This document shows, piece after piece, positions 1 to 7,540 of a stretch of DNA of 46,650 nucleotides; the stretch's first letter is position 1; the number at the start of each line of letters is the position of its first letter. Source of the stretch: Oscillospiraceae bacterium (lineage in GTDB: Bacteria; Bacillota; Clostridia; Oscillospirales; CAG-272); assembly GCA_015063625.1 (NCBI GenBank), contig SVTT01000012.1:1-46650 (forward strand). Reading direction: 5' to 3'. Position numbers and translations under genes: made by a program. Under the pieces are notes generated by a model. That model did no database searches. It saw only the letters and a list, made by a program, of their open reading frames with translations, and was not told where the DNA came from.

Positions 1-60
1 ACGAATGATTATTTGACGATATACAATGCGGTGAAAGAAGATTACTGCAAGCGCAAGTAA
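1..60 (+). CDS. C-terminal fragment of an unidentified protein
   Basis: The window opens inside a reading frame that runs 19 codons to a TAA at 58-60. The visible tail is polar and ends in a basic Lys-Arg-Lys cluster. It is too short for a family call. Support comes only from its lying upstream in the same orientation and from the non-coding repeat that begins just after the stop. It could also be a chance frame. Confidence 0.35.
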   Translation, partial: TNDYLTIYNAVKEDYCKRK

Positions 61-66
61 TAAAAT

Positions 67-90
67 ATATACCTTTTGGCTTTACAACCC
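67..90 (+). repeat. 24-nt direct repeat, left copy
   Basis: The sequence reads ATATACCTTTTGG, then CTTTACAACCC. A second copy at 1109-1132 matches at about 22 of 24 positions, and a more diverged copy lies at 108-131. The left and right copies each begin within a few bases of a stop codon (60 and 1108) and bracket the AT-rich accessory module. They may be borders of a mobile unit or a repeated 3'-end signal; no hairpin is evident inside them. Confidence 0.7.
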
Positions 91-107
91 CCGTTTTTGG
101 CACAAAA

Positions 108-131
108 ATATACCTTTTGATCTTATGACCC
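108..131 (+). repeat. 24-nt direct repeat, diverged middle copy
   Basis: This is an imperfect copy of the repeat at 67-90 (ATATACCTTTTGA, then TCTTATGACCC), lying immediately before the first hairpin of the structured repeat element. It shows that the motif recurs at the left border of the element. Confidence 0.55.
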
Positions 132-133
132 AC

Positions 134-395
134 GTTGAAACTATTGTTTGTCTCAACAAACAATAGTTTCAACAACTAAGTTCGCCTACGGCGAGTGAAG
201 TTGCAAGCAGTGAAGTTTTGGCTATCGCCAAAGTGAAGTTTGCGCCACGAGTGGCGCAAGTGAGAAGTAGCTTTGGGGCGAACTTAACTTCACTTTGCGA
301 GGGATGCGAGCAAAACTTCACTGTGAGCGTAGCGAACAACTTCACTACGAGCGAGAGCGAGTAACTTCACCCAATCTGACTTCACCAAACACCAA
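134..395 (+). repeat. GTGAAGTT multi-hairpin repeat element, copy 1
   Basis: It opens with a perfect 17-bp stem (134-150 with 157-173, 6-nt loop). The left arm then has exact GTGAAGTT units at 195-202, 210-217 and 233-240. The right arm has AACTTCAC at 286-293, 314-321, 338-345 and 363-370. Between the units lie short self-complementary spacers such as CGCC-TA-CGGCG and TTGGC-TATC-GCCAA. AAGTTCGCC at 178-186 pairs with GGCGAACTT at 277-285 and closes the left domain. The element runs straight into the ribosome binding site of the four-helix-bundle gene at 410. Copies 2 and 3 lie at 7541 and 18344. Confidence 0.9.
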
Positions 396-409
396 AAAGG
401 AGAACAGTA

Positions 410-763
410 ATGAAAGATTCAGAACTGCGAACAAGAGCAAAAGCTCTTGCTCTACATATAATCGCCGTCTGCGATGAGGTGGATACACGAAAAGGCAGAG
501 GTGTGCTTGTTAACCAAATAGTAAGAAGCGCAACCTCTATCGGTGCAAATATTCACGAAGCCAACTATGCTGCAAGCAAAGCGGATTTTATAAATAAATT
601 TCATATCGCGCTCAAAGAATGTGGCGAGACGGAATATTGGATTGAAATGCTTGTTGGCTCAAATTCGATAAGCGAACAAATTGCAAAAGAACTCTTGCAA
701 GAATGTGGCATTATTCGCCGTATGCTTGTTAAATCCATCACCACCGCAAAGGAAAACAGTTAA
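410..763 (+). CDS. Four-helix-bundle protein, 23S rRNA intervening-sequence protein / Avd-like family
   Basis: This 117-aa all-alpha protein has the features of the four-helix-bundle family first described from 23S rRNA intervening sequences (TIGR02436/PF05635 type). The signature is a central stretch with Q-I-V-R-S-A-T-S-I-G-A-N-I-H-E-A followed by A-S-K-A-D-F. Relatives form pentameric bundles, and one branch (Avd) binds nucleic acid in diversity-generating retroelements. The biochemical role of stand-alone members is unknown. The start is supported by AAGGAG about 8 nt upstream. There is no rRNA or reverse transcriptase here. The gene lies immediately 3' of the multi-hairpin repeat, in AT-rich DNA, followed by a broken GIY-YIG gene. 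This suggests an acquired element, by inference. Confidence 0.88.
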   Translation: MKDSELRTRAKALALHIIAVCDEVDTRKGRGVLVNQIVRSATSIGANIHEANYAASKADFINKFHIALKECGETEYWIEMLVGSNSISEQIAKELLQECGIIRRMLVKSITTAKENS

Positions 764-842
764 GGACAAATATTGCTTTTGAGCAAAACTCAAAAGTTCA
801 TTTTACAGCAGTACGGTATAACATATCGAGAGGAAAAGACCC

Positions 843-1108
843 ATATATTATACTTATATCCTTGAAAACAACGAAAATCTTTGCTATTTATAGGAACCAC
901 AGCCGATTTAAAACAAGCTTTAAAGGACCGCAAAAACAACGATGTGTACTCGGTTGAGTGTTCAAATTTGGTATATTATGAGTTAATTGAAGGTCATGAA
1001 AAAGCGCTTGAAAAAGAAACCGCCATAAAAGCAATGACAAGAGCAGAACGAAGAAGGTTTATAAAAGCGTTTAACCCACAAGAGCGGGACTTGTCGGCAG
1101 AGCTGTAA
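843..1108 (+). pseudogene. Degenerate, frameshifted GIY-YIG nuclease-like gene
   Basis: The N-terminal GIY motif (Tyr-Tyr-Thr-Tyr-Ile-Leu) is readable from about 846 in one frame, but that frame ends at a TAG at 891-893. The second motif (Ile-Gly-Thr-Thr) and the rest, through Leu at 1105, lie in another frame. A single-base indel near 882-890 would join them. No ATG is found in the first frame, which has a stop at 819-821. The catalytic Arg region, normally Leu-Glu-Arg-Arg, reads Leu-Lys-Gln-Ala, while the downstream Glu-Lys-Glu-Thr segment is kept. The family cuts DNA with a divalent metal; this copy is very probably inactive. It ends one base before the right direct repeat. Confidence 0.72.
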
Positions 1109-1132
1109 ATATACCTTTTGGACTTACAACCC
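1109..1132 (+). repeat. 24-nt direct repeat, right copy
   Basis: This matches the repeat at 67-90 at about 22 of 24 positions and begins directly after the stop codon of the GIY-YIG remnant. With the left copy it encloses about 1.04 kb of AT-rich DNA. Confidence 0.7.
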
Positions 1133-1196
1133 GTGAAAGTCAGAAAATAAAATGAATACCGATCTTGTTAAAATCGAAATCATGAGGAGTACATCA

Positions 1197-1910
1197 ATGA
1201 AAGAAACAAACATGTGGAACGGAAAGAAAAAGGCGATCACCTTCAGCTTTGACGATGGGGTAACGCAGGACATCAGGCTGACTCAAATGTTGAATGCGTA
1301 TGGCTTAAAGGCGACGTTTAACTTAAACTCCGCGCTTTTGGGCTTGCAGGGCTCCCTGGAGAGAAACGGAAAAAAGGTTTCGCATCAAAAAATATTGGCT
1401 TGCGACGTCAGGCGTGTTTATCAAGGACACGAGATCGCGGCACACACGTTAACACATCCGAACCTCACAACGCTTGACGACGATACGATCGTGCATCAGG
1501 TGGAAACCGATCGGCGCATTCTCTCGGAGATCGCAGGATACGAGGTGGTTGGTATGGCATATCCCTGCGGCGGTGTCAATAATGACGACAGAGTTGCGGC
1601 TGTGATCAGAGAGCGCACGGGGATCAAATATGCAAGAACGATCACCTCGACCTGCCGCTTTGACGGTCAGGACAACCTTTTCAGGTTTGATCCGTCGGTG
1701 TATTATATTGATGCGGATCTGGAAAGCATCGTGGATAAATTTCTTGCGCTCAAGGCCGATCAGCCGCAATTGCTGTACATTTGGGGACATTCGTATGAGA
1801 TGGATGCGGAATATATCAGCTGGGAAAAATTTGAGAGCATATGCAAGAGGTTGGCAGGTCACTCGGATATTTTTTACGGGACCAACAAGGAAACACTGCT
1901 TGTCAAGTGA
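1197..1910 (+). CDS. Polysaccharide deacetylase family protein (CE4/NodB-like)
   Basis: The 237-aa protein carries the NodB homology motifs: Thr-Phe-Ser-Phe-Asp19-Asp20-Gly (catalytic base and metal ligand), His83-Thr-Leu-Thr-His87-Pro (metal ligands) and Ala-Tyr-Pro-Cys-Gly-Gly at about 121-126. Family members remove N- or O-acetyl groups from glycans. There is no signal peptide, so this one may act in the cytoplasm on soluble sugars or glycosides. The ATG at 1197 is chosen over an in-frame ATG at 1152 because AGGAG lies 7 nt upstream. It heads a run of same-strand carbohydrate genes. The true substrate cannot be read from sequence. Confidence 0.9.
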   Translation: MKETNMWNGKKKAITFSFDDGVTQDIRLTQMLNAYGLKATFNLNSALLGLQGSLERNGKKVSHQKILACDVRRVYQGHEIAAHTLTHPNLTTLDDDTIVHQVETDRRILSEIAGYEVVGMAYPCGGVNNDDRVAAVIRERTGIKYARTITSTCRFDGQDNLFRFDPSVYYIDADLESIVDKFLALKADQPQLLYIWGHSYEMDAEYISWEKFESICKRLAGHSDIFYGTNKETLLVK

Positions 1911-2018
1911 AGAATGAAATCGGATTCCTTGCGAATGGGGCGGTGCGAGGCGCCTTCCCACGCTTCGGTGTATGGAAATGAGAAACAAGGGACGGGGAAT
2001 TGAGAAAGGAATACCGCT

Positions 2019-2753
2019 ATGTTAGTTGATCTGCACGCCCATTCGTCCGGCATCAGCCGTTGCTGCCGTATCCCTTATGACGCTGTGATCCGTGCCGCAC
2101 TTGATGTGGGGCTGGATGGCATCGTGCTGTCAAATCATTATCAGAGAAATTACGTTTGTGACGGCGACTTTGCCGCCTTTGCAAGGCGGTATACCGATGA
2201 ATTTCGCCTTGCCAGAGCCTATGGCGATACCGTCGGATGCAAGGTGTTTTTTGGTGCTGAGGTCACCATGGAGCGACATGACGGAGCGCATCTTCTTCTC
2301 TACGGTATCGAGGAGCGCTTTATCGAGGAGCATCCTACGGTCTTTGATCTTTGCCAGGAGGAGCTGTACCGCATGGTAAAGGCGGTTGGCGGAGCCGTGA
2401 TCCAAGCACATCCTTATCGCAGAAAAAGGAATCTGTTGGATACCCGCTTTCTGGACGGCATAGAGGTCAACTGTCATCCGCTGTACGGCAGATCCGATTT
2501 TTCGGACATGCTGGCGATCGCAAGTGAGAATGGCCTTATCCTCACCTGCGGCGGTGATTTTCATGCTGACACCTACCGCCCGAGGTGCGGTGTCTATTTG
2601 CCCGGTCACCTGCGGGATGGGGTAGAGATCGGAAGATATCTGCTCCGTGCACCCACACTCAAGCTTTGCATTCAGGAGCCGAACGCAAGGGAGGCATACG
2701 ATCATCTCTATGTCTGCCGCACCGATGGGGACGGATCGGAGAAAGATGTGTAA
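2019..2753 (+). CDS. PHP-domain metal-dependent phosphoesterase
   Basis: This 244-aa protein has the PHP-fold metal motifs in order: Asp-Leu-His-Ala-His-Ser at the N-terminus, Ser-Asn-His-Tyr near residue 40, Gly-Ala-Glu-Val, Gln-Ala-His-Pro-Tyr, Asn-Cys-His-Pro, and Gly-Gly-Asp-Phe-His near residue 180. The fold binds two or three metal ions and hydrolyses phosphate esters such as histidinol phosphate or nucleotides. Stand-alone members vary widely in substrate. A GAAAGGA sequence precedes the ATG. It follows the deacetylase by 108 bp and precedes a small membrane protein gene, so co-transcription is plausible. The substrate is unknown. Confidence 0.88.
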   Translation: MLVDLHAHSSGISRCCRIPYDAVIRAALDVGLDGIVLSNHYQRNYVCDGDFAAFARRYTDEFRLARAYGDTVGCKVFFGAEVTMERHDGAHLLLYGIEERFIEEHPTVFDLCQEELYRMVKAVGGAVIQAHPYRRKRNLLDTRFLDGIEVNCHPLYGRSDFSDMLAIASENGLILTCGGDFHADTYRPRCGVYLPGHLRDGVEIGRYLLRAPTLKLCIQEPNAREAYDHLYVCRTDGDGSEKDV

Positions 2754-2824
2754 AGGTGATGCTTGAGCTGATTCCGTTCACTTGATCGCGGATCGTCTTA
2801 TGAGTAGAGAGGAGATAACACAGT

Positions 2825-3538
2825 ATGGAAGAATTGATTGGAAAATTGGACGAGCTGATTGCTGCTGTGGGAGGCGGTGTGCTTCCTCTTTGGCTAAGTA
2901 TTGTGGGGATCTTTGTTCCGATATTGATCTCGATCATTGTTGCAGTGCAGGCGTACGTCCAGTACATCGGCAATAAAAAGCTGCAAACGTACATCAGTCA
3001 AAAGGAAGCAAGGATTCAGATGCACAGTGATTTCTTGAGTATTTACGATGCCTTTTGCGCAGCACACAGCACGATCTATATGCAAGATGAGCTGCTCATT
3101 GAAATCCTTGCGACCCCCAATTTGACTGCACAATGGCAAACCGATGTCAGGCAAGCACTGTCGGAGACCTGCCGTTCGCTGAATCGTGCCAATTTGATCC
3201 TGCCCAAAAGCGACGCGACTTTTTTTGCCATGCTGAAGGGCGTTTTCGAGCAATACCGCGATCTGGCGTACGAGGTCAAGGATTACATACTGACGGGCGC
3301 CGTCGAATATCATAGGACGCAGGCATGGGGAAGGCTCAGCTCCCATTACGGCGTTCCCTATGGGGATTATGCTGCGTTGAGAAGCAATCCGGATGCGCAC
3401 AAGGATTTTCTGAAGCTGTTTGCAAACGAGCGAAGTAAATCGATCCAAAAAAGGAAGGAGCAGCTGCTTCCGTGTTTTGAATACGATAAGTTTGATCGCT
3501 TTTTCGAGCCGTATTTGAAAATGGAGCAACGGATATAA
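2825..3538 (+). CDS. Hypothetical protein with one N-terminal membrane segment
   Basis: I do not recognise this 237-aa protein. Residues 1-17 are polar. One strongly hydrophobic helix spans about residues 18-44, followed by a mostly helical, charged soluble domain of about 190 residues. There is no signal-peptidase or lipoprotein site, so it is probably a single-pass membrane protein. The start is supported by GAGAGGAG about 12 nt upstream. It lies 71 bp after the PHP gene and 45 bp before the mannosidase, probably in the same transcription unit. The C-terminus holds a Lys/Arg-rich stretch. No function can be assigned. Confidence 0.8.
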   Translation: MEELIGKLDELIAAVGGGVLPLWLSIVGIFVPILISIIVAVQAYVQYIGNKKLQTYISQKEARIQMHSDFLSIYDAFCAAHSTIYMQDELLIEILATPNLTAQWQTDVRQALSETCRSLNRANLILPKSDATFFAMLKGVFEQYRDLAYEVKDYILTGAVEYHRTQAWGRLSSHYGVPYGDYAALRSNPDAHKDFLKLFANERSKSIQKRKEQLLPCFEYDKFDRFFEPYLKMEQRI

Positions 3539-3583
3539 AGGTCACAGAAGGATATTTCAAAGAACAGAATGGAGTGTAGAGAT

Positions 3584-6001
3584 ATGAAAAAAGAAATTCA
3601 CTTGATTTGTAATGCACATATCGATCCCATTTGGCAATGGGATTGGGTGGAGGGGGTCAGTGCCGTTCTCTCCACCTTTCGGTCTGCGGTTCGGCTTGCC
3701 GACCGCTTTGACTACGTGTTTTGCCACAACGAGGTCACGGCGTATAAGTACGTCGAGGAATATGCCCCCGCCCTTTTTGAGGAGATCAGAGCACTGGTCA
3801 AGCGAGGCAAATGGCATATCATGGGCGGCTGGTATCTCCAGCCCGATTGCAACATGCCCTCGGGAGAGAGCTTTGTCCGTCAGATCAGAGAGGGGCAGCG
3901 GTATTTCCGCGAAAAATTCGGCGTTACCCCCACAACGGCAATTAATTTTGACCCCTTTGGGCATACCGCAGGGCTTGTGCAGATCATCAAAAAGTGTGGG
4001 CAGGACAGCTATATCTTCATGCGCCCCTATCCACATGAGATGGAGCTGCCGAGCAGTCAGTTTATCTGGCGGGGACTTGACGGCAGTGAGATCAAGGCAT
4101 GGCGCAGTGATGCCTACAACACCCCCCTTGGCAAAAGTGCGGCAGTGATCAAGCGTCGCGCCGACCGACAGCCCTTTGCGGTGGGTGCAGTGCTATGGGG
4201 CGTGGGCAATCACGGGGGCGGTCCCTCGGCAAAGGACCTTGCGGATATCGAGCACGAGCTGCTTGGCGACCCCGATACCCATTACATCCATTCGACCCCT
4301 GAGGCGTTTTTCGCCGCCGTTTCTCCGACCGACGTGGTGGATCGATCTCTGCGTATCTCCATGCCGGGCTGCTATTCGGTCATGAGCCGCGTCAAGACGC
4401 GTCACGCCATGCTGGAAAACGAGCTTTATCTTGCCGAAAAAATGGCATCGGTGGCTTACTTTACGGGCGCGATCGGGGAATACCCCGAGGCAGAGCTTCG
4501 CGTGGCGACCGAGGATCTCTTGAATGCGGAATTTCATGACGTTCTGCCCGGTACCTCGGTGCAGTGCGGTGAGGAGGCGGGACTCCGCTTTCTGTCACAC
4601 GGACTTTTGCAGGCAGAGCGTGTCAAGGTGCGCGCTTATTTCGCACTTTCCGCCGCAGAAGCGCCTGCTGAGGAGGGGGAATTCCCGGTCGTGGTGTTTA
4701 ATCCGCACCCTTACAGACTCCGCGAGAACGTGGAGTGCGAATTCTCGCTTGCCGATCAGAACTGGGACAAGAGCAGAGAATCCTTTATCAAGATCGTGGA
4801 TGAGTCGGGTGATCCCGTGCCCTATCAGATCATTAAGGAGGAAAGCAACCTTACCCTTGATTGGCGCAAGCGCATTGTGTTCGAGGCGGACCTGAAGCCG
4901 CTGGCACTGTCGCGCTACCGCATGTACGTGGAGTTCCGCGAAAAGAAGGAGAGTGCCCGTGCAGACGTCTTTTGCTTCGATAACGGCAGAAAGCACGTGG
5001 AGATCGATCGGGAAAGCGGTCTGCTGTCCTCTTACCGCATTGACGGTGTTGAATACCTCGGAAAGGGCTTTGGGCTTGTCAGCTTTGACGACAATGCCGA
5101 CCCTTGGGCAATGGGGCGCGATCAACTGAAGCGCCTTGGAACCGACGAGCGTCCCTTCTCGCTTTCCAAAACGCCCGCGGGCGTTTTTCGCGGTATGAAG
5201 AGCGTGCAGGTCATTGAGGACGGCGATATCTATCTCGGCATTGAGGCGTTCTTTGAGGATGAGCACACGCGCGCGCGGATCGGATATAAGATCTACAAAA
5301 ATAACGATGCCGTGGACATCGACGTCACGGTGTTTATGGGGGATATCGATCGCATCATCAAGCTGAAGCTGCCGATCGCAGTGCAGGGTGAGCTGATCGG
5401 GGAAACCGCCTTTGGCAGCGAGCCACTTTTCACCGACGCGAGAGAAAACGTGGCACATCGCTTCGTGGCATTGCAGACAGGTGACCGTGCCCTCACGCTG
5501 ATGAACCGCGAGGTCTACGGCAGCCATTACGAGAACGGCGCGCTTTATATGTCGCTGCTGCGCGGCGCCACCTACTGTGCACACCCCATTGAGGATCGCG
5601 AGTTGATCCCCACCGATCGCTTCACCAAGAAGATCGACCAGGGCGAGAATCGCTATTCCTTCCGTCTGATGCTCTGCGCGAGGGGGGAGGTCGCACGCCG
5701 CACCCACGAGTTTGTGCAGCCGCCCTTCCTGCAAAATATTTTCCCCGTGCCTGCCGATGCTTCGCAGCGGCGTGCGCTGGATATTCGGCTTGGCAGCGAC
5801 AGCCTTTCGCTGGTTGCCATGAAAAAGGCAGACGGGCGAGAAGCGCTGATCCTGCGACTGCTCAACAATACGGCTGAGCAGACCGATGCCGAGCTTTCCG
5901 TTAACGGCACTGTGCTTCCGCTTCATTTCGGCAAATACGAGGTCAAGACCGTATTGCTTGAGAACGGCGCGCTCACCGAGTCGCCCGAGCTGCTGATCTG
6001 A
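3584..6001 (+). CDS. Alpha-mannosidase, glycoside hydrolase family 38
   Basis: The 805-aa enzyme has the GH38 layout: an N-terminal catalytic barrel, a helical middle and a C-terminal beta domain. His12-Ile-Asp14-Pro-Ile-Trp matches the zinc-binding N-terminal motif, and Asn-Phe-Asp123-Pro-Phe-Gly-His contains the nucleophile Asp. The family releases alpha-linked mannose from N-glycans, mannans or mannosyl-glycerate with retention of configuration. No signal peptide is seen, so it probably acts inside the cell on imported oligosaccharides. An in-frame ATG lies at 3569. The ATG at 3584 is preferred because GGAG precedes it at about 9 nt and the conserved motif then begins near the N-terminus. 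A glucokinase lies 0.5 kb downstream. Confidence 0.93.
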   Translation: MKKEIHLICNAHIDPIWQWDWVEGVSAVLSTFRSAVRLADRFDYVFCHNEVTAYKYVEEYAPALFEEIRALVKRGKWHIMGGWYLQPDCNMPSGESFVRQIREGQRYFREKFGVTPTTAINFDPFGHTAGLVQIIKKCGQDSYIFMRPYPHEMELPSSQFIWRGLDGSEIKAWRSDAYNTPLGKSAAVIKRRADRQPFAVGAVLWGVGNHGGGPSAKDLADIEHELLGDPDTHYIHSTPEAFFAAVSPTDVVDRSLRISMPGCYSVMSRVKTRHAMLENELYLAEKMASVAYFTGAIGEYPEAELRVATEDLLNAEFHDVLPGTSVQCGEEAGLRFLSHGLLQAERVKVRAYFALSAAEAPAEEGEFPVVVFNPHPYRLRENVECEFSLADQNWDKSRESFIKIVDESGDPVPYQIIKEESNLTLDWRKRIVFEADLKPLALSRYRMYVEFREKKESARADVFCFDNGRKHVEIDRESGLLSSYRIDGVEYLGKGFGLVSFDDNADPWAMGRDQLKRLGTDERPFSLSKTPAGVFRGMKSVQVIEDGDIYLGIEAFFEDEHTRARIGYKIYKNNDAVDIDVTVFMGDIDRIIKLKLPIAVQGELIGETAFGSEPLFTDARENVAHRFVALQTGDRALTLMNREVYGSHYENGALYMSLLRGATYCAHPIEDRELIPTDRFTKKIDQGENRYSFRLMLCARGEVARRTHEFVQPPFLQNIFPVPADASQRRALDIRLGSDSLSLVAMKKADGREALILRLLNNTAEQTDAELSVNGTVLPLHFGKYEVKTVLLENGALTESPELLI

Positions 6002-6091
6002 ACGGGGAAGCGTGATCGCCCATTTCGCACAGGGCGCGGATCGGGCTTTTGATAGCGGCAAATCATAACTTTCACAAAACGAAGGAGAAAC

Positions 6092-6454
6092 ATGGAGATT
6101 TCGGATATTTTAAAGGAAGATCGGTGTGTCGTTGCGGACACCATTTTTACCGGGGTCCGGGTTGGCGTGTTTTTGGTCAGCCGCACGAGCTTCAATGATG
6201 AGCGCCTGATCGAGAGTCGCAGTATCAGCCTGGAGGAGCTTCGCGATCGCCCCCTGCAATGGTTTGACCCTTATCTCGGTAAATTTCAAGGGAGTCGCAC
6301 CAGGATCGCCTTTGTCCGCTTTGAGGACGACGAGGTGACCTTCCTGGAGGAAACGGAGGGGAAGCTGTATCTTCGCCAGAAGATCAGCTATCTTTCCTAT
6401 TGTTATACAGAGGATTACGATAAGGGGCATATTATCGCAGTGCACATTCAGTAG
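6092..6454 (+). CDS. Hypothetical small protein
   Basis: This 120-aa, acidic, soluble protein has no hydrophobic segment. It alternates predicted strands and short helices and contains a Trp-Phe-Asp-Pro-Tyr segment near its middle. AAGGAG is placed well before the ATG. It sits between the mannosidase (90 bp upstream) and the glucokinase promoter (26 bp downstream), so it is probably the last gene of the upstream unit. I do not recognise a family. Confidence 0.78.
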   Translation: MEISDILKEDRCVVADTIFTGVRVGVFLVSRTSFNDERLIESRSISLEELRDRPLQWFDPYLGKFQGSRTRIAFVRFEDDEVTFLEETEGKLYLRQKISYLSYCYTEDYDKGHIIAVHIQ

Positions 6455-6479
6455 AGCGGGGGGAAGTCGCCGAAGGCTC

Positions 6480-6508
6480 TTGACTTTGAGCGCAGACCCC
6501 GTTATAAT
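6480..6508 (+). promoter_or_regulatory. SigmaA promoter of the glucokinase gene
   Basis: TTGACT at 6480-6485 and TATAAT at 6503-6508 are separated by 17 nt. They lie about 50 nt before the ATG at 6558, so the gene can be transcribed independently of the mannosidase unit. Confidence 0.8.
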
Positions 6509-6557
6509 AAAAGAAAATGAGGGCGAATGCCCCCACAGAGCAAAGTGAGGTAATATC

Positions 6558-7523
6558 ATGTATCGTATCGGTATCGACCTTGGCGGCACCAATATTGCAG
6601 GCGGCCTGGTCAATGAAAATTATGAGATCGTGCATAAGGAGAGCGTTCCCACCAATGCGGCGGAGCGCACGCAGGAGGAGATCGTAGGGGCAATAGCGGA
6701 GCTTTGCCAAAAAATTTGCGATGCCAAGGGCATCGCGCTCGCCGAGGTCGAGGCAATCGGCGTGGCAAGCCCGGGTATCGCCGATCATGATCGGGGTGTG
6801 GTGGTCTATTCCAACAATCTGCCCTTCCGCGATCTGCCCGTTGCAAGCATGCTGTGCGAGCTGACGGGCGTTTCCGAGGTCCACGTGGAAAATGATGCCA
6901 ACGCGGCAGCGTGGGGCGAAGCGGTGGCAGGTGCTGCAAGAGGAACGAAGAAATCGGTAATGATCACGCTCGGCACGGGTGTTGGCGGCGGTGTGATCAT
7001 TGACGGTAAGGTCATCTCCGGCTTCAACTATGCGGGCGGAGAGCTTGGTCATACCGTGATCGAGAAGAACGGCGCCCCCTGCTCGTGCGGTCGCCGCGGC
7101 TGCTGGGAGGCATATAGCTCTGCGACTGCGCTGATCCGTATGACCGGCGAGAAGATCGAGGAATGCGCAAGGACGGGGCGGAAAACCGTCATGACCGATC
7201 TGGTTGAGGCGAAGGGAAAGATCTCCGGCAGAACCGCGTTTGATGCCATGCGCGCAGGCGACGAGGCAGGTCAAGAGGTGGTGGATACCTATATTTCCTA
7301 TCTTGCAACCGGCATTGCCAACATGGTCAATATCTTCCAGCCCGAGGTGCTTTCCATCGGCGGCGGCGTTTCCAATGAAAAGGAAAATCTGTTGCGCCCC
7401 CTGGAGCCCCTGGTAAGGAAGGAGCAGTACGGCAGTGGACTGGTGCCTATGACACGCATTTGCGTTGCCGAGCTCGGCAATGACGCCGGCATCATCGGTG
7501 CCGCATTCCTTGGAATGAACTGA
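6558..7523 (+). CDS. glcK: ROK-family glucokinase
   Basis: The 321-aa protein is a complete ROK kinase. It has the phosphate-binding Asp7-Leu-Gly-Gly-Thr-Asn, the catalytic Asp113 in Glu-Asn-Asp-Ala-Asn, a second glycine-rich loop at 139-145, Gly-Glu162-Leu-Gly-His165, and the zinc motif Cys175-x-Cys177-Gly-x-x-Gly-Cys182-Trp-Glu. It phosphorylates glucose (possibly also mannose or related hexoses) with ATP in the cytoplasm, feeding glycolysis. There is no helix-turn-helix domain, so it is a kinase and not a ROK repressor. Length and motifs fit the Gram-positive glucokinase group. It has its own promoter at 6480-6508 and is followed by the second multi-hairpin repeat. Confidence 0.93.
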   Translation: MYRIGIDLGGTNIAGGLVNENYEIVHKESVPTNAAERTQEEIVGAIAELCQKICDAKGIALAEVEAIGVASPGIADHDRGVVVYSNNLPFRDLPVASMLCELTGVSEVHVENDANAAAWGEAVAGAARGTKKSVMITLGTGVGGGVIIDGKVISGFNYAGGELGHTVIEKNGAPCSCGRRGCWEAYSSATALIRMTGEKIEECARTGRKTVMTDLVEAKGKISGRTAFDAMRAGDEAGQEVVDTYISYLATGIANMVNIFQPEVLSIGGGVSNEKENLLRPLEPLVRKEQYGSGLVPMTRICVAELGNDAGIIGAAFLGMN

Positions 7524-7540
7524 TAAAGACCCGCGCAGCA

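Noticed and set aside
178-385. GTGAAGTT array as a CRISPR
   Set aside because: Units are only 8 nt, switch orientation halfway, and the gaps are short, unequal and self-complementary. No cas genes are present.
295-477. Small Arg/Glu/Ser-rich reading frame across the right arm of copy 1
   Set aside because: It is a by-product of the AACTTCAC repeats, overlaps the helix-bundle gene out of frame and has no ribosome binding site.
410-763. Four-helix-bundle gene as part of a diversity-generating retroelement
   Set aside because: The family includes Avd, but there is no reverse transcriptase, template repeat or variable repeat in the window.
134-763. Hairpin plus four-helix-bundle gene as a 23S rRNA intervening sequence
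   Set aside because: No rRNA sequence flanks the element, and the neighbours are protein genes.
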